From positions 1 through 8,138 of the forward strand of contig JBLFWJ010000154.1 in assembly GCA_047611425.1 (NCBI GenBank): a stretch of 8,138 nucleotides of DNA, given 5' to 3'. The notes below the pieces were generated by a model. The model saw only the letters and a program-made list of their open reading frames with translations. It did not search any database and was not told where the DNA came from. Both the position numbers and the translations under genes were made by a program. Shown one piece after another: positions 1 through 8,090 of the stretch (the stretch's first letter is position 1; the number at the start of each line of letters is the position of its first letter). The DNA comes from JBLFWJ01 sp047611425. GTDB lineage: Bacteria; Bacteroidota; Bacteroidia; UBA10329.

Positions 1-312
1 TGTATCCAATACTCCGCGGTTGACATGATAGCGAACGCCAGGAAGATCCTTGACACGTCCGCCGCGTATAGTAACAATTGAATGTTCCTGTAAATTATGG
101 CCTTCACCTGGAATGTATGCAGTCACTTCAAAGCCATTAGTCAAACGTACGCGGGCAACTTTGCGTAGAGCTGAATTAGGCTTCTTGGGTGTTTGTGTTT
201 TAACTTGCAAGCAAACACCTTTTCTTTGTGGGCATGATTTTAGCGCTGGTGATTTTGTTTTTGTTTTAGCTTGTGTCCGCCCAAAGCGGATTAATTGATT
301 AATCGTTGGCAT
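1..312 (-). CDS. rpsL: 30S ribosomal protein S12, N-terminal 104 residues (cut by window edge)
   Basis: S12 sits at the decoding centre of the small ribosomal subunit, where it contacts 16S rRNA and helps set translational accuracy. The protein begins MPTINQLIR and carries family signatures in order: CPQRKGVC (residues 27-34), TPKKPNSALRKV (41-52), RVRLTNGFEVTAYIPGEGHN (54-73), and RGGRVKDLPGVRYH (83-96). It stops at residue 104 only because the window ends; full-length S12 is usually about 124-140 residues, so the C-terminus is missing. The ATG at 312-310 is chosen because it gives the canonical N-terminus and follows an AAGGTG site by six bases. The gene starts inside rpoC in another frame, so it is probably translationally coupled to rpoC. 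Lysines 43 and 88 (42 and 87 in numbering without the initiator Met), the classic streptomycin-resistance positions, are wild type. Asp89, the residue that is methylthiolated in E. coli, is present. Identification is secure. Confidence 0.98.
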   Translation of the reverse strand, partial: MPTINQLIRFGRTQAKTKTKSPALKSCPQRKGVCLQVKTQTPKKPNSALRKVARVRLTNGFEVTAYIPGEGHNLQEHSIVTIRGGRVKDLPGVRYHVNRGVLDT

Positions 313-3300
313 TGCCTTCACCTTCAGTTTCTTTATCGTTTTCAGCACCGCCATCTAGCAATGCTTTAGCTTGTTCTAATTTTGATTTAGTGGCCAAAAC
401 TTCCTTCTTAACGGAAGTAGTTATCTTCCGTCTCTGCTTGCCTTTAAATCCGGTTCCAGCAGGAATAAGGTGGCCCATAATAACGTTTTCTTTCAAGCCA
501 CGCAAGTAATCAATTTTTCCGCTCGCAGCAGCCTCAGTCAAAACACGTGTAGTTTCTTGAAAACTAGCTGCAGATATAAAGCTTTCTGTACTTAAACTAG
601 CTTTAGTAATGCCCAAAATGATGGGTTGCGCAAGAACCAGCTTCTTACCTTTTTTGCGCAAAGCATCATTGATTTCTTTAAACTTAAGCCTATCCACATG
701 AGCACCAACAAGCAGCTTGGAATCACCAGCCTCCTCGACTCTGACGCGACGCAACATCTGCCTAACAATAACCTCTATATGCTTATCATTAATCGTCACA
801 CCTTGAAGTCGGTAAACTTCTTGAATTTCATTCACTAGATATTCCTGAAGCTTTCGTTCCCCGCTGATTTTGATAATATCTTGCAAAACAACAGGACCAT
901 CAACTAATTGTTCTCCAGCGATAACTTCATCGCCTTTGTACACGTTCAAATGTTTACCATGAGGTATGCTATATTCTTTCTTCATGCCTGTTTTGTCATT
1001 TAGAACTACAACCTTACGCACACCCTTACGAGTTTGCCCAAATTCAACAACACCGGCAATTTCCGAAATAATAGCTGGGTCTTTTGGTTTACGCGCTTCA
1101 AACAACTCAGCAACACGAGGCAAACCACCCGTTATATCTTTGGTCTTGGTTTGTTTTCTTGGTGTTTTTGCAATAACCATACCAGACGTAACCTTATCGC
1201 CAAGTCTAACAACGACATGTGCATTCGTCGGAACTGGGTAAAACCCAAGAACCTCTCCTGCTTCGTTAGAAATAATCACCTGGGGATGATAGTCACCCTT
1301 ATAATCAATAATGACCAATTCTTCCTTACCCGTCGTATGATCTAATTCTTTTTTCATCGTGACGTCTTCTTCAATATCTTCAAAGCTAACAATACCTGCA
1401 ACTTCGGACATAATAGAAGAAGTGTATGGATCCCATTCAACCAAAACTGCATTCTTCTGAATCACTTCCCCATCCGCTATTTGAATCAAGCCACCTTGTG
1501 GCACGGAATGCCGCTCAATCTCACGACCGTCTTCTTGGTGAATAGAGATCTGAGCATTACGTGAAAGGATGACGGATTTACCGCCTGGTCTTTTGGCCGT
1601 TCTAATACCCTGATATTTAATTGCACCGGAGTTTCTGACTTCAATAGTCGATTGAGCCACTGATCTCGAAGCAGTTCCACCGATGTGGAATGTTCTCATA
1701 GTCAGCTGTGTTCCTGGCTCGCCAATTGATTGTGCAGCGACAATACCCACAGCATCACCCAATTCCGTTAATCTGCCCGAAGAAAGATTGAGGCCATAAC
1801 ATTTTGCACAAACACCATGAAGCGTTTCACATGTCAAAACCGAACGAATTTTTATTTTTTCAAAACCAGCCTCTTCAATTGCAACTGAGCCATCTTCAAC
1901 AATTTCTTGTCCAGCCTCAACAATCATTTCATCCGTGATTGGATTAACAATATTTGTGAGAGCAACGCGACCCATAACTCTTTCGGATAAGCTAACAACA
2001 ACATCTTCGCCCTCTGTAATCGCTTCGACAAAAATACCATTTAATGTGCGGCAATCATCTTCGGTTATAATTACATCCTGCGCAACATCAACAAGTCGTC
2101 GGGTTAGATAGCCCGAATCAGCAGTCTTGAGAGCCGTATCAGCCAAACCTTTACGAGCACCATGCGTTGAAATAAAGTATTCCAACATCGTTAGGCCCTC
2201 GCGAAAATTTGCGCGAATTGGATTCTCAATAATTTCCCCTGAGGGTTTGGCCATCAGACCACGCATACCCGACAGTTGTCTAATTTGTTGTTTAGAGCCA
2301 CGCGCACCGGAGTCAGCCATCATCAATACAGGATTGAAAGAATCTAATTCGGTGAAAACAGCATCTGCAACTTCATCTGTGGTTCGTGTCCAAATGTCAA
2401 TAACCTGATTGTAGCGTTCACCATCCGTAATAATACCTCGGCGGTATTGAGCCTCAATTTTTTCAACATCAACGCTTGCGGCTTTTAAAGCTTCTTGTTT
2501 TTTCGATGGTATTTGCAAATCATCAATTGATATCGATATACCAGCTTTGGTAGCCTCTTGAAATCCCAATTCCTTTAAATCATCCAACAACTCAATTGTG
2601 CGATGATGTCCAGACACTTTGTAAGCCTTGGCAATGACATTGTTCAAGGAGTTTTTTGTCAAGGTGTCATTTTCAAATACCATGCCACTTGGTAAAGAAT
2701 TATTAAACACCATACGTCCAACCGTTGTAGACAACATCTGGCCGTTAACTCTGACATTGACTAATGCATGCAACTCAATTTGTTTATCTTCATAGGCATA
2801 AATGGCATCTTCAATATTAGGAAATGACAATCCTTCTCCTTTTGCGCCATGTTTGTCCTTAGTCAAATAATAACACCCTAATACAATATCCTGACTAGGA
2901 GTGGCAATTGGCTTACCATGTGCTGAGGAGAAGATATTATTGACACTCATCATCAATGTGCGTGTTTCGATAATTGCCTCTTCGCATAATGGCACATGAA
3001 CCGCCATTTGATCACCATCAAAATCAGCATTAAATGCTGCGCATACTAAAGGGTGCACTCTAATAGCTTTGCCTTCGATTAATACCGGTTCAAAGGCTTG
3101 AATTCCTAGCCTGTGGAGAGTTGGCGCTCTGTTGAGCATAACAGGATGATTTTGAATAACATCTTCCAAAATATCCCAAACTTCTAGCTTCATACTAGAA
3201 ACCATACGTTTTGCGCTCTTAATAGTGTGAACGAATCCGCGCTCTCTTAATCTTCTGATTATGAAGGGCTCAAATAATTCTAAAGCCATTTGCTTCGGCA

Positions 3301-4378
3301 AGCCGCATTGATTTAATTTTAACTCAGGTCCCACGACAATAACTGAACGACCTGAATAATCAACGCGTTTGCCAAGTAAGTTTTGGCGAAATCTACCTTG
3401 TTTACCTTTTAACATATCACTCAAACTTTTAAGTGGACGGTTTCCCGCACCAAGTACAGGGCGGCCATGTCTGCCATTATCAAATAACGCATCTACCGCT
3501 TCTTGAAGCATTCTTTTTTCATTACGAACGATGACATCCGGAGCTTTTAAATCCATCAACTTCTTAAGACGACTATTACGGTTAATGACCCTGCGGTACA
3601 AATCATTCAAATCACTAGTCGCAAATCTTCCCCCGTCCAATGGAACTAACGGCCTAAGGTCTGGTGGAATAACTGGAATGGTCCGCAATACCATCCATTC
3701 TGGGCGATTACCAGAGCCGAGAAATGATTCAGCTATTTTTAAAACTTTCATTATTTTTCTTAAATTCGTTTCACCCTTAACTTCGGCCAATTCCTTACGA
3801 AGGCGTTTAACCAATTTAGGCAAATCTATTTCGGACAATAGAATTTCAATGGCTTCTGCACCCATTTTGGCCACAAATTTATGGCCATAAGTTTCAATAG
3901 CTTCTTGATATTTGTCTTCATTGAGTAATTCACCGCGTGTTAGTCCAGTTTCACCAGCGTCAATTACGACGTATTCTTCGTAATAAAGCACGCGCTCTAG
4001 TTCTCTTAAATTCAAACCAGCTAAAGCGCCCAAGCGGGACGGCAAGGACTTGAAGAACCAAATGTGGGCAACAGGTGCTACTAAATCTATATGCCCCATA
4101 CGCTCGCGTCTGACACGAGACAATGTGACTTCAACGCCACAGCGATCACAAATAATGCCTTTATGCTTTATGCGTTTATATTTACCGCATGAGCACTCCC
4201 AATCCTTTGAAGGTCCGAATATTTTTTCACAAAACAAACCATCTTTTTCAGGCTTAAAAGTTCTGTAATTAATGGTTTCGGGCTTTCTTATCTCTCCACG
4301 AGACCAAGAATGTATAACTTCTGTAGATGCTATCCGTATAGATATTTGGTCAAAGTTTGTTTTTCTCTCTTCAGACAT
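299..4378 (-). CDS. rpoC: DNA-directed RNA polymerase subunit beta prime
   Basis: Beta prime is the clamp-bearing catalytic subunit of core RNA polymerase in the cytoplasm. Numbered from the ATG at 4378 (1359 residues; E. coli has 1407), visible elements are: the N-terminal zinc site (Cys62, 64, 77, 80); a lid/switch region (GRFRQNLLGKRVDYSGRSVI, 328-347); the Mg-binding NADFDGD loop (450-456, Asp452, 454, 456); the secondary-channel segment SGMRGLMAKPSG (703-714); the bridge helix (about 729-767); the second zinc site (Cys776, 850, 857, 860); and the trigger loop, with Met894, Arg895 and His898 matching E. coli Met932, Arg933 and His936. An insertion of about 180 residues (roughly 902-1080) splits the trigger loop, equivalent to E. 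coli SI3. A conserved C-terminal segment (LGITKASLSTESFISAASFQ, 1255-1274) precedes a Lys-rich then acidic tail. An in-frame ATG three codons upstream (4387) would give 1362 residues; 4378 is preferred because of ribosome-binding-site spacing. All catalytic and zinc residues are intact. Confidence 0.98.
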   Translation of the reverse strand: MSEERKTNFDQISIRIASTEVIHSWSRGEIRKPETINYRTFKPEKDGLFCEKIFGPSKDWECSCGKYKRIKHKGIICDRCGVEVTLSRVRRERMGHIDLVAPVAHIWFFKSLPSRLGALAGLNLRELERVLYYEEYVVIDAGETGLTRGELLNEDKYQEAIETYGHKFVAKMGAEAIEILLSEIDLPKLVKRLRKELAEVKGETNLRKIMKVLKIAESFLGSGNRPEWMVLRTIPVIPPDLRPLVPLDGGRFATSDLNDLYRRVINRNSRLKKLMDLKAPDVIVRNEKRMLQEAVDALFDNGRHGRPVLGAGNRPLKSLSDMLKGKQGRFRQNLLGKRVDYSGRSVIVVGPELKLNQCGLPKQMALELFEPFIIRRLRERGFVHTIKSAKRMVSSMKLEVWDILEDVIQNHPVMLNRAPTLHRLGIQAFEPVLIEGKAIRVHPLVCAAFNADFDGDQMAVHVPLCEEAIIETRTLMMSVNNIFSSAHGKPIATPSQDIVLGCYYLTKDKHGAKGEGLSFPNIEDAIYAYEDKQIELHALVNVRVNGQMLSTTVGRMVFNNSLPSGMVFENDTLTKNSLNNVIAKAYKVSGHHRTIELLDDLKELGFQEATKAGISISIDDLQIPSKKQEALKAASVDVEKIEAQYRRGIITDGERYNQVIDIWTRTTDEVADAVFTELDSFNPVLMMADSGARGSKQQIRQLSGMRGLMAKPSGEIIENPIRANFREGLTMLEYFISTHGARKGLADTALKTADSGYLTRRLVDVAQDVIITEDDCRTLNGIFVEAITEGEDVVVSLSERVMGRVALTNIVNPITDEMIVEAGQEIVEDGSVAIEEAGFEKIKIRSVLTCETLHGVCAKCYGLNLSSGRLTELGDAVGIVAAQSIGEPGTQLTMRTFHIGGTASRSVAQSTIEVRNSGAIKYQGIRTAKRPGGKSVILSRNAQISIHQEDGREIERHSVPQGGLIQIADGEVIQKNAVLVEWDPYTSSIMSEVAGIVSFEDIEEDVTMKKELDHTTGKEELVIIDYKGDYHPQVIISNEAGEVLGFYPVPTNAHVVVRLGDKVTSGMVIAKTPRKQTKTKDITGGLPRVAELFEARKPKDPAIISEIAGVVEFGQTRKGVRKVVVLNDKTGMKKEYSIPHGKHLNVYKGDEVIAGEQLVDGPVVLQDIIKISGERKLQEYLVNEIQEVYRLQGVTINDKHIEVIVRQMLRRVRVEEAGDSKLLVGAHVDRLKFKEINDALRKKGKKLVLAQPIILGITKASLSTESFISAASFQETTRVLTEAAASGKIDYLRGLKENVIMGHLIPAGTGFKGKQRRKITTSVKKEVLATKSKLEQAKALLDGGAENDKETEGEGNAND
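319..324 (-). promoter_or_regulatory. Ribosome binding site of rpsL, inside the end of rpoC
   Basis: On the minus strand AAGGTG, followed by a second AAGG, lies within the codons for the acidic rpoC tail. It ends six bases before the rpsL ATG (312). Ribosomes finishing rpoC would cover this site, so rpsL translation is probably coupled to that of rpoC. The match is imperfect but well spaced. Confidence 0.7.
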
Positions 4379-4379
4379 A

Positions 4380-7300
4380 TTACTCATCCCCTTCTACATT
4401 AGTACGCTCTGTTCGAACATCTAGGCAAAGAGAGTGCAATTCTCTTATTAATACATTAAACGACTCTGGTATTCCAGGAGACGAAGTTGGTTCGCCTTTA
4501 ACGAGCTCTTCATAGACTCGCGTCCTTCCCATCACATCATCGCTCTTAACTGTTAGCATTTCTTGCAGTGTATAAGCTGCGCCGTAAGCTTCCAAGGCCC
4601 AAACTTCCATTTCACCTAATCTTTGACCACCATGCTGAGCTTTTCCACCCAAGGGTTGCTGCGTGACTAGTGAGTATGGCCCCGTTGATCGAGCGTGAAT
4701 TTTGTCGTCAACCATATGAGCCAATTTGAGCATATAGATATATCCGACCGTGATCTCCTGATCAAACGCATTTCCGGTCAAACCATCGTATAATCGTGTT
4801 TTTCCATGAGTTGGTATCTTAGCTTCAGTCATGAATTCCTTGATTTGCTTTTCACTTGCGCCATCAAAAACTGGTGTCGCAAAAGAAACGCCTAATTCGT
4901 GTGCTGCCCAACCCAAATGAGTTTCTAATAGCTGTCCGACGTTCATCCGTGAAGGTACTCCGAGTGGATTCAAGATGATATCAACTGGCGTACCATCTTC
5001 CATATGCGGCATATCAGCTATAGGTAGAATTTTGGATATCACACCCTTATTCCCATGTCGGCCCGCCATTTTGTCGCCAACGGATATTTTACGTTTTGAG
5101 GCAATTTGAACCATAATGCGCTTTAATACGCCCGGTGGCAATTCATCGCCTCTTTTAATCTTATCGACTTCACGAGATTCTTCATATCTCAATTCATCTA
5201 TTTGCTCGTCACACACGCGCGCTGTGCGCCTAACTTCTTCTTCTAATTCTTCAGCGCCATCTAATTTTATAGAGTCGAGATCGCAAGCTGCTAGTTTGTT
5301 TAACATTGTTTTGCTTATCTTCTTGCCAGTTGGAATCACGACGTCACCTGTCTCTTTATCCAAAAGACTAGAGGCAAGCTTGGCATCTATTAACAAAGTT
5401 TCCATTTTCTCATTTTTGGTTTTTTCACATTTATTAACCAAAGTATCAAAATTGACTCGAATAATTTCTACTGCTTCTTTATCCTTAGCCTTCTCTTCTT
5501 TAGTTTTGCCTGTGGATCCTTTACGAGCGAATACTTTAGTACCTATAACCACACCCTCCACGCCGGGCGGCACGGTTAAAGAAGCGTCACGCACATCTCC
5601 TGCCTTTTCACCAAATATTGCCCTAAGTAGCTTTTCTTCTGGGGACAATTCGGTTTCAGATTTGGGCGTGATTTTTCCCACCACAATATCGCCAGGTTTG
5701 ACAGTTGCGCCTACGCGTATTATGCCATCCTCTTGCAAGTCAGCCATATCTTCTTCACTGACATTTGGAATGTCGCGTGTTATGTCTTCCTTGCCCAAAC
5801 GTGTGTCGCGAGCTTCAACTTCAAATTCTTCTATATGGACCGAAGTATAGACGTCGTCTTTAACCAATCGCTCAGAAAGAATAATGGCATCCTCAAAGTT
5901 ATATCCACGCCAAGGCATGAAAGCCACTAATACATTTTTACCTAGGGCTAGCTCACCTTGATTAATAGCAGGGCCATCAGCAATAACTTGGCCTTTTTTA
6001 ACCATTTCACCAACCTCAACAATTGGACGTTGATTAATCGTGGTTGATGCATTTGATCTTCTGAACTTAATGACTTCGTATTTCTTAGCTCCGACCGTTA
6101 TGCCAAGTGCATCGACACTAGTAACTACACCATCGTCTTTAGCTACTAAACAGCCGCCAGAATCCTTAGCAACTCTAGCCTCAACGCCTGTTCCTACTAA
6201 TGGAGCGTCAGTAAACAATAATGGTACTGCTTGACGTTGCATATTAGATCCCATTAGCGCTCTATTTGCATCATCATGTTCCAAAAACGGTATTAAACCC
6301 GCAGCAACACTTACAAGCTGCTTCGGTGAAACGTCCATATAATTAATTTTGGAAGGTTCGACCATAGGGAAGTCACCTTTAAAACGACAGACAACGCGCG
6401 CATCCACAAATTGACCATTTGCATCCACAACGGCGTTTGCTTGAGCGACAATACTTTTGTCCTCAACATCTGCTGAAAGGTATTCCACTTGATTCGTAAC
6501 GCGACCGTTAACAACTTTGCGATAAGGCGTTTCGATAAAACCATAACCGTTTATTTGTGAATACATGCTCAAAGACGCGATCAATCCAATATTTGGACCC
6601 TCAGGCGTTTCAATTGGGCAAATACGGCCATAATGAGAGTAATGAACATCGCGGACTTCAAAACCAGCTCGCTCACGTGACAAACCGCCAGGCCCCAATG
6701 CACTCACCCTACGTTTATGTGTCAACTCTGAAAGAGGGTTGGTTTGATCCATATACTGCGACAATTGACTTCTCCCAAAAAAATCACGAATAACACTCGA
6801 TAATAATTTTGCATTGACCAAATTATGCGGCATCATTGATTCCAAATCGTAAATACCCATGCGCTCTTTACAAGACCGTTCTAGTCGAGCTAAACCAATC
6901 CTAAACTGAGATTGAAGCAATTCTCCAACTGTACGAACGCGACGATTACCTAAGTGGTCGATATCATCAATATCAGAATCACCATTCTTCACCTGAACCA
7001 ATCGTTTAATTACTCGAATAACTGTTTCTGGATCAAGCGTTCTGTTTTCTAAGCTCACATTCAAATTTAATTTGCGATTGATGACATGTCGGCCCACTTC
7101 ACTCAAATCATAGCGGCGTTCGTCAAAAAAGAGCTTTGACACCATGTTTCTTGCGCTTTCTAATGTTGGTGGATCACCTGGTCGTAATCTGTGATAAAGA
7201 TCGATTAATGCCTCGTCGGTATTGTGCGTATGATCTTTTTTCAAAGTTCCCACAATTTCGGGCATTTCTTCACGAGTCATTTTTAATGCTTTGATTTTCT

Positions 7301-8090
7301 TTGTAGCGAATGACGCCAATAATTCACGCGTTATCAATTCACCTTTTTCACAGACAACCATTTTAGTTTCTGGGTCTAGGACGTCTTCTGCAAGGCTATG
7401 TCCAATTAGGTTCTTTGGATTAAAGCGCGCGATATTATCAATGCTATCAATTCCGCAAAACGCTTGAATAATATCTTGATCTTCTGAAAAGCCAATAACG
7501 CGCAACACCGTTGAGGCGAGAATTTTGCGACGTCTATCGATATACGCATACAAAATGTCATTAATATCGAATTCGAATTCTAACCAAGCTCCACGATTAG
7601 GAATGATTCGAGCTGAATATAGGGTCTTGCCATTTGGATGTGTGCTCTTTTCATAAGACACGCCAGGAGAGCGATGTAATTGACTAACAACAACGCGTTC
7701 GGCGCCATTAATAACAAAAGTTCCAGTATCAGCAATTAAAGGCAATTCACCCATAAATACATCTTGCTCAGTTGTCTCTTTGGGGCCCTTAAGTCTCAGC
7801 TTAACCTTTAGAGGTGTAGCAAAGGTCAATCCACGGCGATAACATTCTTCCAATGAATACTTTGGCTCATTCATGCTATAAGAAATATATTCTAAAGTGT
7901 GCTCCTCATCGTAACTAACGATAGGAAAAACCTCTTTAAATACAGCTTCTAAACCGATGTCTTTACGCTTAGTCTTCGGAACGCCAATTTGCAGAAATTC
8001 CTTATATGACCTTGTCTGAATTTCAGTAAGGTCAGGAAACTCCATGACTTCTTTAATTTCGCCAAGACTCTGCCTTAGTTTTTTAGGCAT
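4380..8090 (-). CDS. rpoB: DNA-directed RNA polymerase subunit beta
   Basis: Beta forms one pincer of core RNA polymerase and shares the active centre with beta prime. At 1236 residues it is about 100 shorter than the E. coli protein, because the lineage-specific insertions are smaller. Visible in order: protrusion/lobe with SPGV (141-144, matching E. coli Val146 at Val144); a reduced SI1-like insertion (about 202-290); the rifampicin pocket (441-465); ETPEGPNIGLI (494-504); Arg610, Met613 and Asn616 in DDANRALMGSNMQRQAVP; the active-site pair Glu733-Asp734 in GYNFEDAI; the flap tip LLRAIFGEK (821-829), which binds sigma region 4; an SI2-like insertion rich in Lys and Glu (about 858-985); Lys1007 and Lys1015 in GDKMAGRHGNKG; and the clamp-anchoring GEMEVWALEAYGAA (1159-1172). 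The start is fixed by an AAAGGGG site six bases upstream of the ATG at 8090. The stop TAA lies beside or inside the rpoC start, so the genes are co-translated. Rifampicin contact residues are mostly wild type. Identification is secure. Confidence 0.98.
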   Translation of the reverse strand: MPKKLRQSLGEIKEVMEFPDLTEIQTRSYKEFLQIGVPKTKRKDIGLEAVFKEVFPIVSYDEEHTLEYISYSMNEPKYSLEECYRRGLTFATPLKVKLRLKGPKETTEQDVFMGELPLIADTGTFVINGAERVVVSQLHRSPGVSYEKSTHPNGKTLYSARIIPNRGAWLEFEFDINDILYAYIDRRRKILASTVLRVIGFSEDQDIIQAFCGIDSIDNIARFNPKNLIGHSLAEDVLDPETKMVVCEKGELITRELLASFATKKIKALKMTREEMPEIVGTLKKDHTHNTDEALIDLYHRLRPGDPPTLESARNMVSKLFFDERRYDLSEVGRHVINRKLNLNVSLENRTLDPETVIRVIKRLVQVKNGDSDIDDIDHLGNRRVRTVGELLQSQFRIGLARLERSCKERMGIYDLESMMPHNLVNAKLLSSVIRDFFGRSQLSQYMDQTNPLSELTHKRRVSALGPGGLSRERAGFEVRDVHYSHYGRICPIETPEGPNIGLIASLSMYSQINGYGFIETPYRKVVNGRVTNQVEYLSADVEDKSIVAQANAVVDANGQFVDARVVCRFKGDFPMVEPSKINYMDVSPKQLVSVAAGLIPFLEHDDANRALMGSNMQRQAVPLLFTDAPLVGTGVEARVAKDSGGCLVAKDDGVVTSVDALGITVGAKKYEVIKFRRSNASTTINQRPIVEVGEMVKKGQVIADGPAINQGELALGKNVLVAFMPWRGYNFEDAIILSERLVKDDVYTSVHIEEFEVEARDTRLGKEDITRDIPNVSEEDMADLQEDGIIRVGATVKPGDIVVGKITPKSETELSPEEKLLRAIFGEKAGDVRDASLTVPPGVEGVVIGTKVFARKGSTGKTKEEKAKDKEAVEIIRVNFDTLVNKCEKTKNEKMETLLIDAKLASSLLDKETGDVVIPTGKKISKTMLNKLAACDLDSIKLDGAEELEEEVRRTARVCDEQIDELRYEESREVDKIKRGDELPPGVLKRIMVQIASKRKISVGDKMAGRHGNKGVISKILPIADMPHMEDGTPVDIILNPLGVPSRMNVGQLLETHLGWAAHELGVSFATPVFDGASEKQIKEFMTEAKIPTHGKTRLYDGLTGNAFDQEITVGYIYMLKLAHMVDDKIHARSTGPYSLVTQQPLGGKAQHGGQRLGEMEVWALEAYGAAYTLQEMLTVKSDDVMGRTRVYEELVKGEPTSSPGIPESFNVLIRELHSLCLDVRTERTNVEGDE
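4388..4394 (-). promoter_or_regulatory. Ribosome binding site of rpoC, inside the end of rpoB
   Basis: On the minus strand GAAGGGG lies in the last codons of rpoB. It directly abuts the first possible rpoC ATG (4387), leaving no spacer, but sits nine bases before the second in-frame ATG (4378), a workable Shine-Dalgarno distance. It therefore favours 4378 as the true start. That leaves a single base between the rpoB stop (4382-4380) and rpoC, typical of termination-reinitiation coupling. Confidence 0.7.

Noticed and set aside
49..186. Possible streptomycin-resistance change in rpsL.
   Set aside because: Lys43 (184-186) and Lys88 (49-51) both have the sensitive, wild-type residue, and the flanking TPKKPNS and GGRVKDLPG motifs are intact.
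50..298. An 82-codon plus-strand open frame at the left end.
   Set aside because: It lies wholly antisense to rpsL, whose S12 signatures are unmistakable, and has no independent support.
3531..3890. A 119-codon plus-strand open frame opposite rpoC.
   Set aside because: It is antisense to the conserved N-terminal half of beta prime and has no domain or ribosome binding site worth noting.
5116..5850. A 244-codon plus-strand open frame opposite rpoB.
   Set aside because: It is extremely rich in Ser, Thr and Leu with no recognisable domain, as expected for the antisense of a conserved gene. The minus-strand frame is clearly rpoB without a break.
299..8090. Frameshift, intein or split in the large polymerase genes.
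   Set aside because: Both frames are open throughout, with every conserved block in order and no extra domain at common intein sites such as the NADFDGD loop or GDKMAGRHGNKG.
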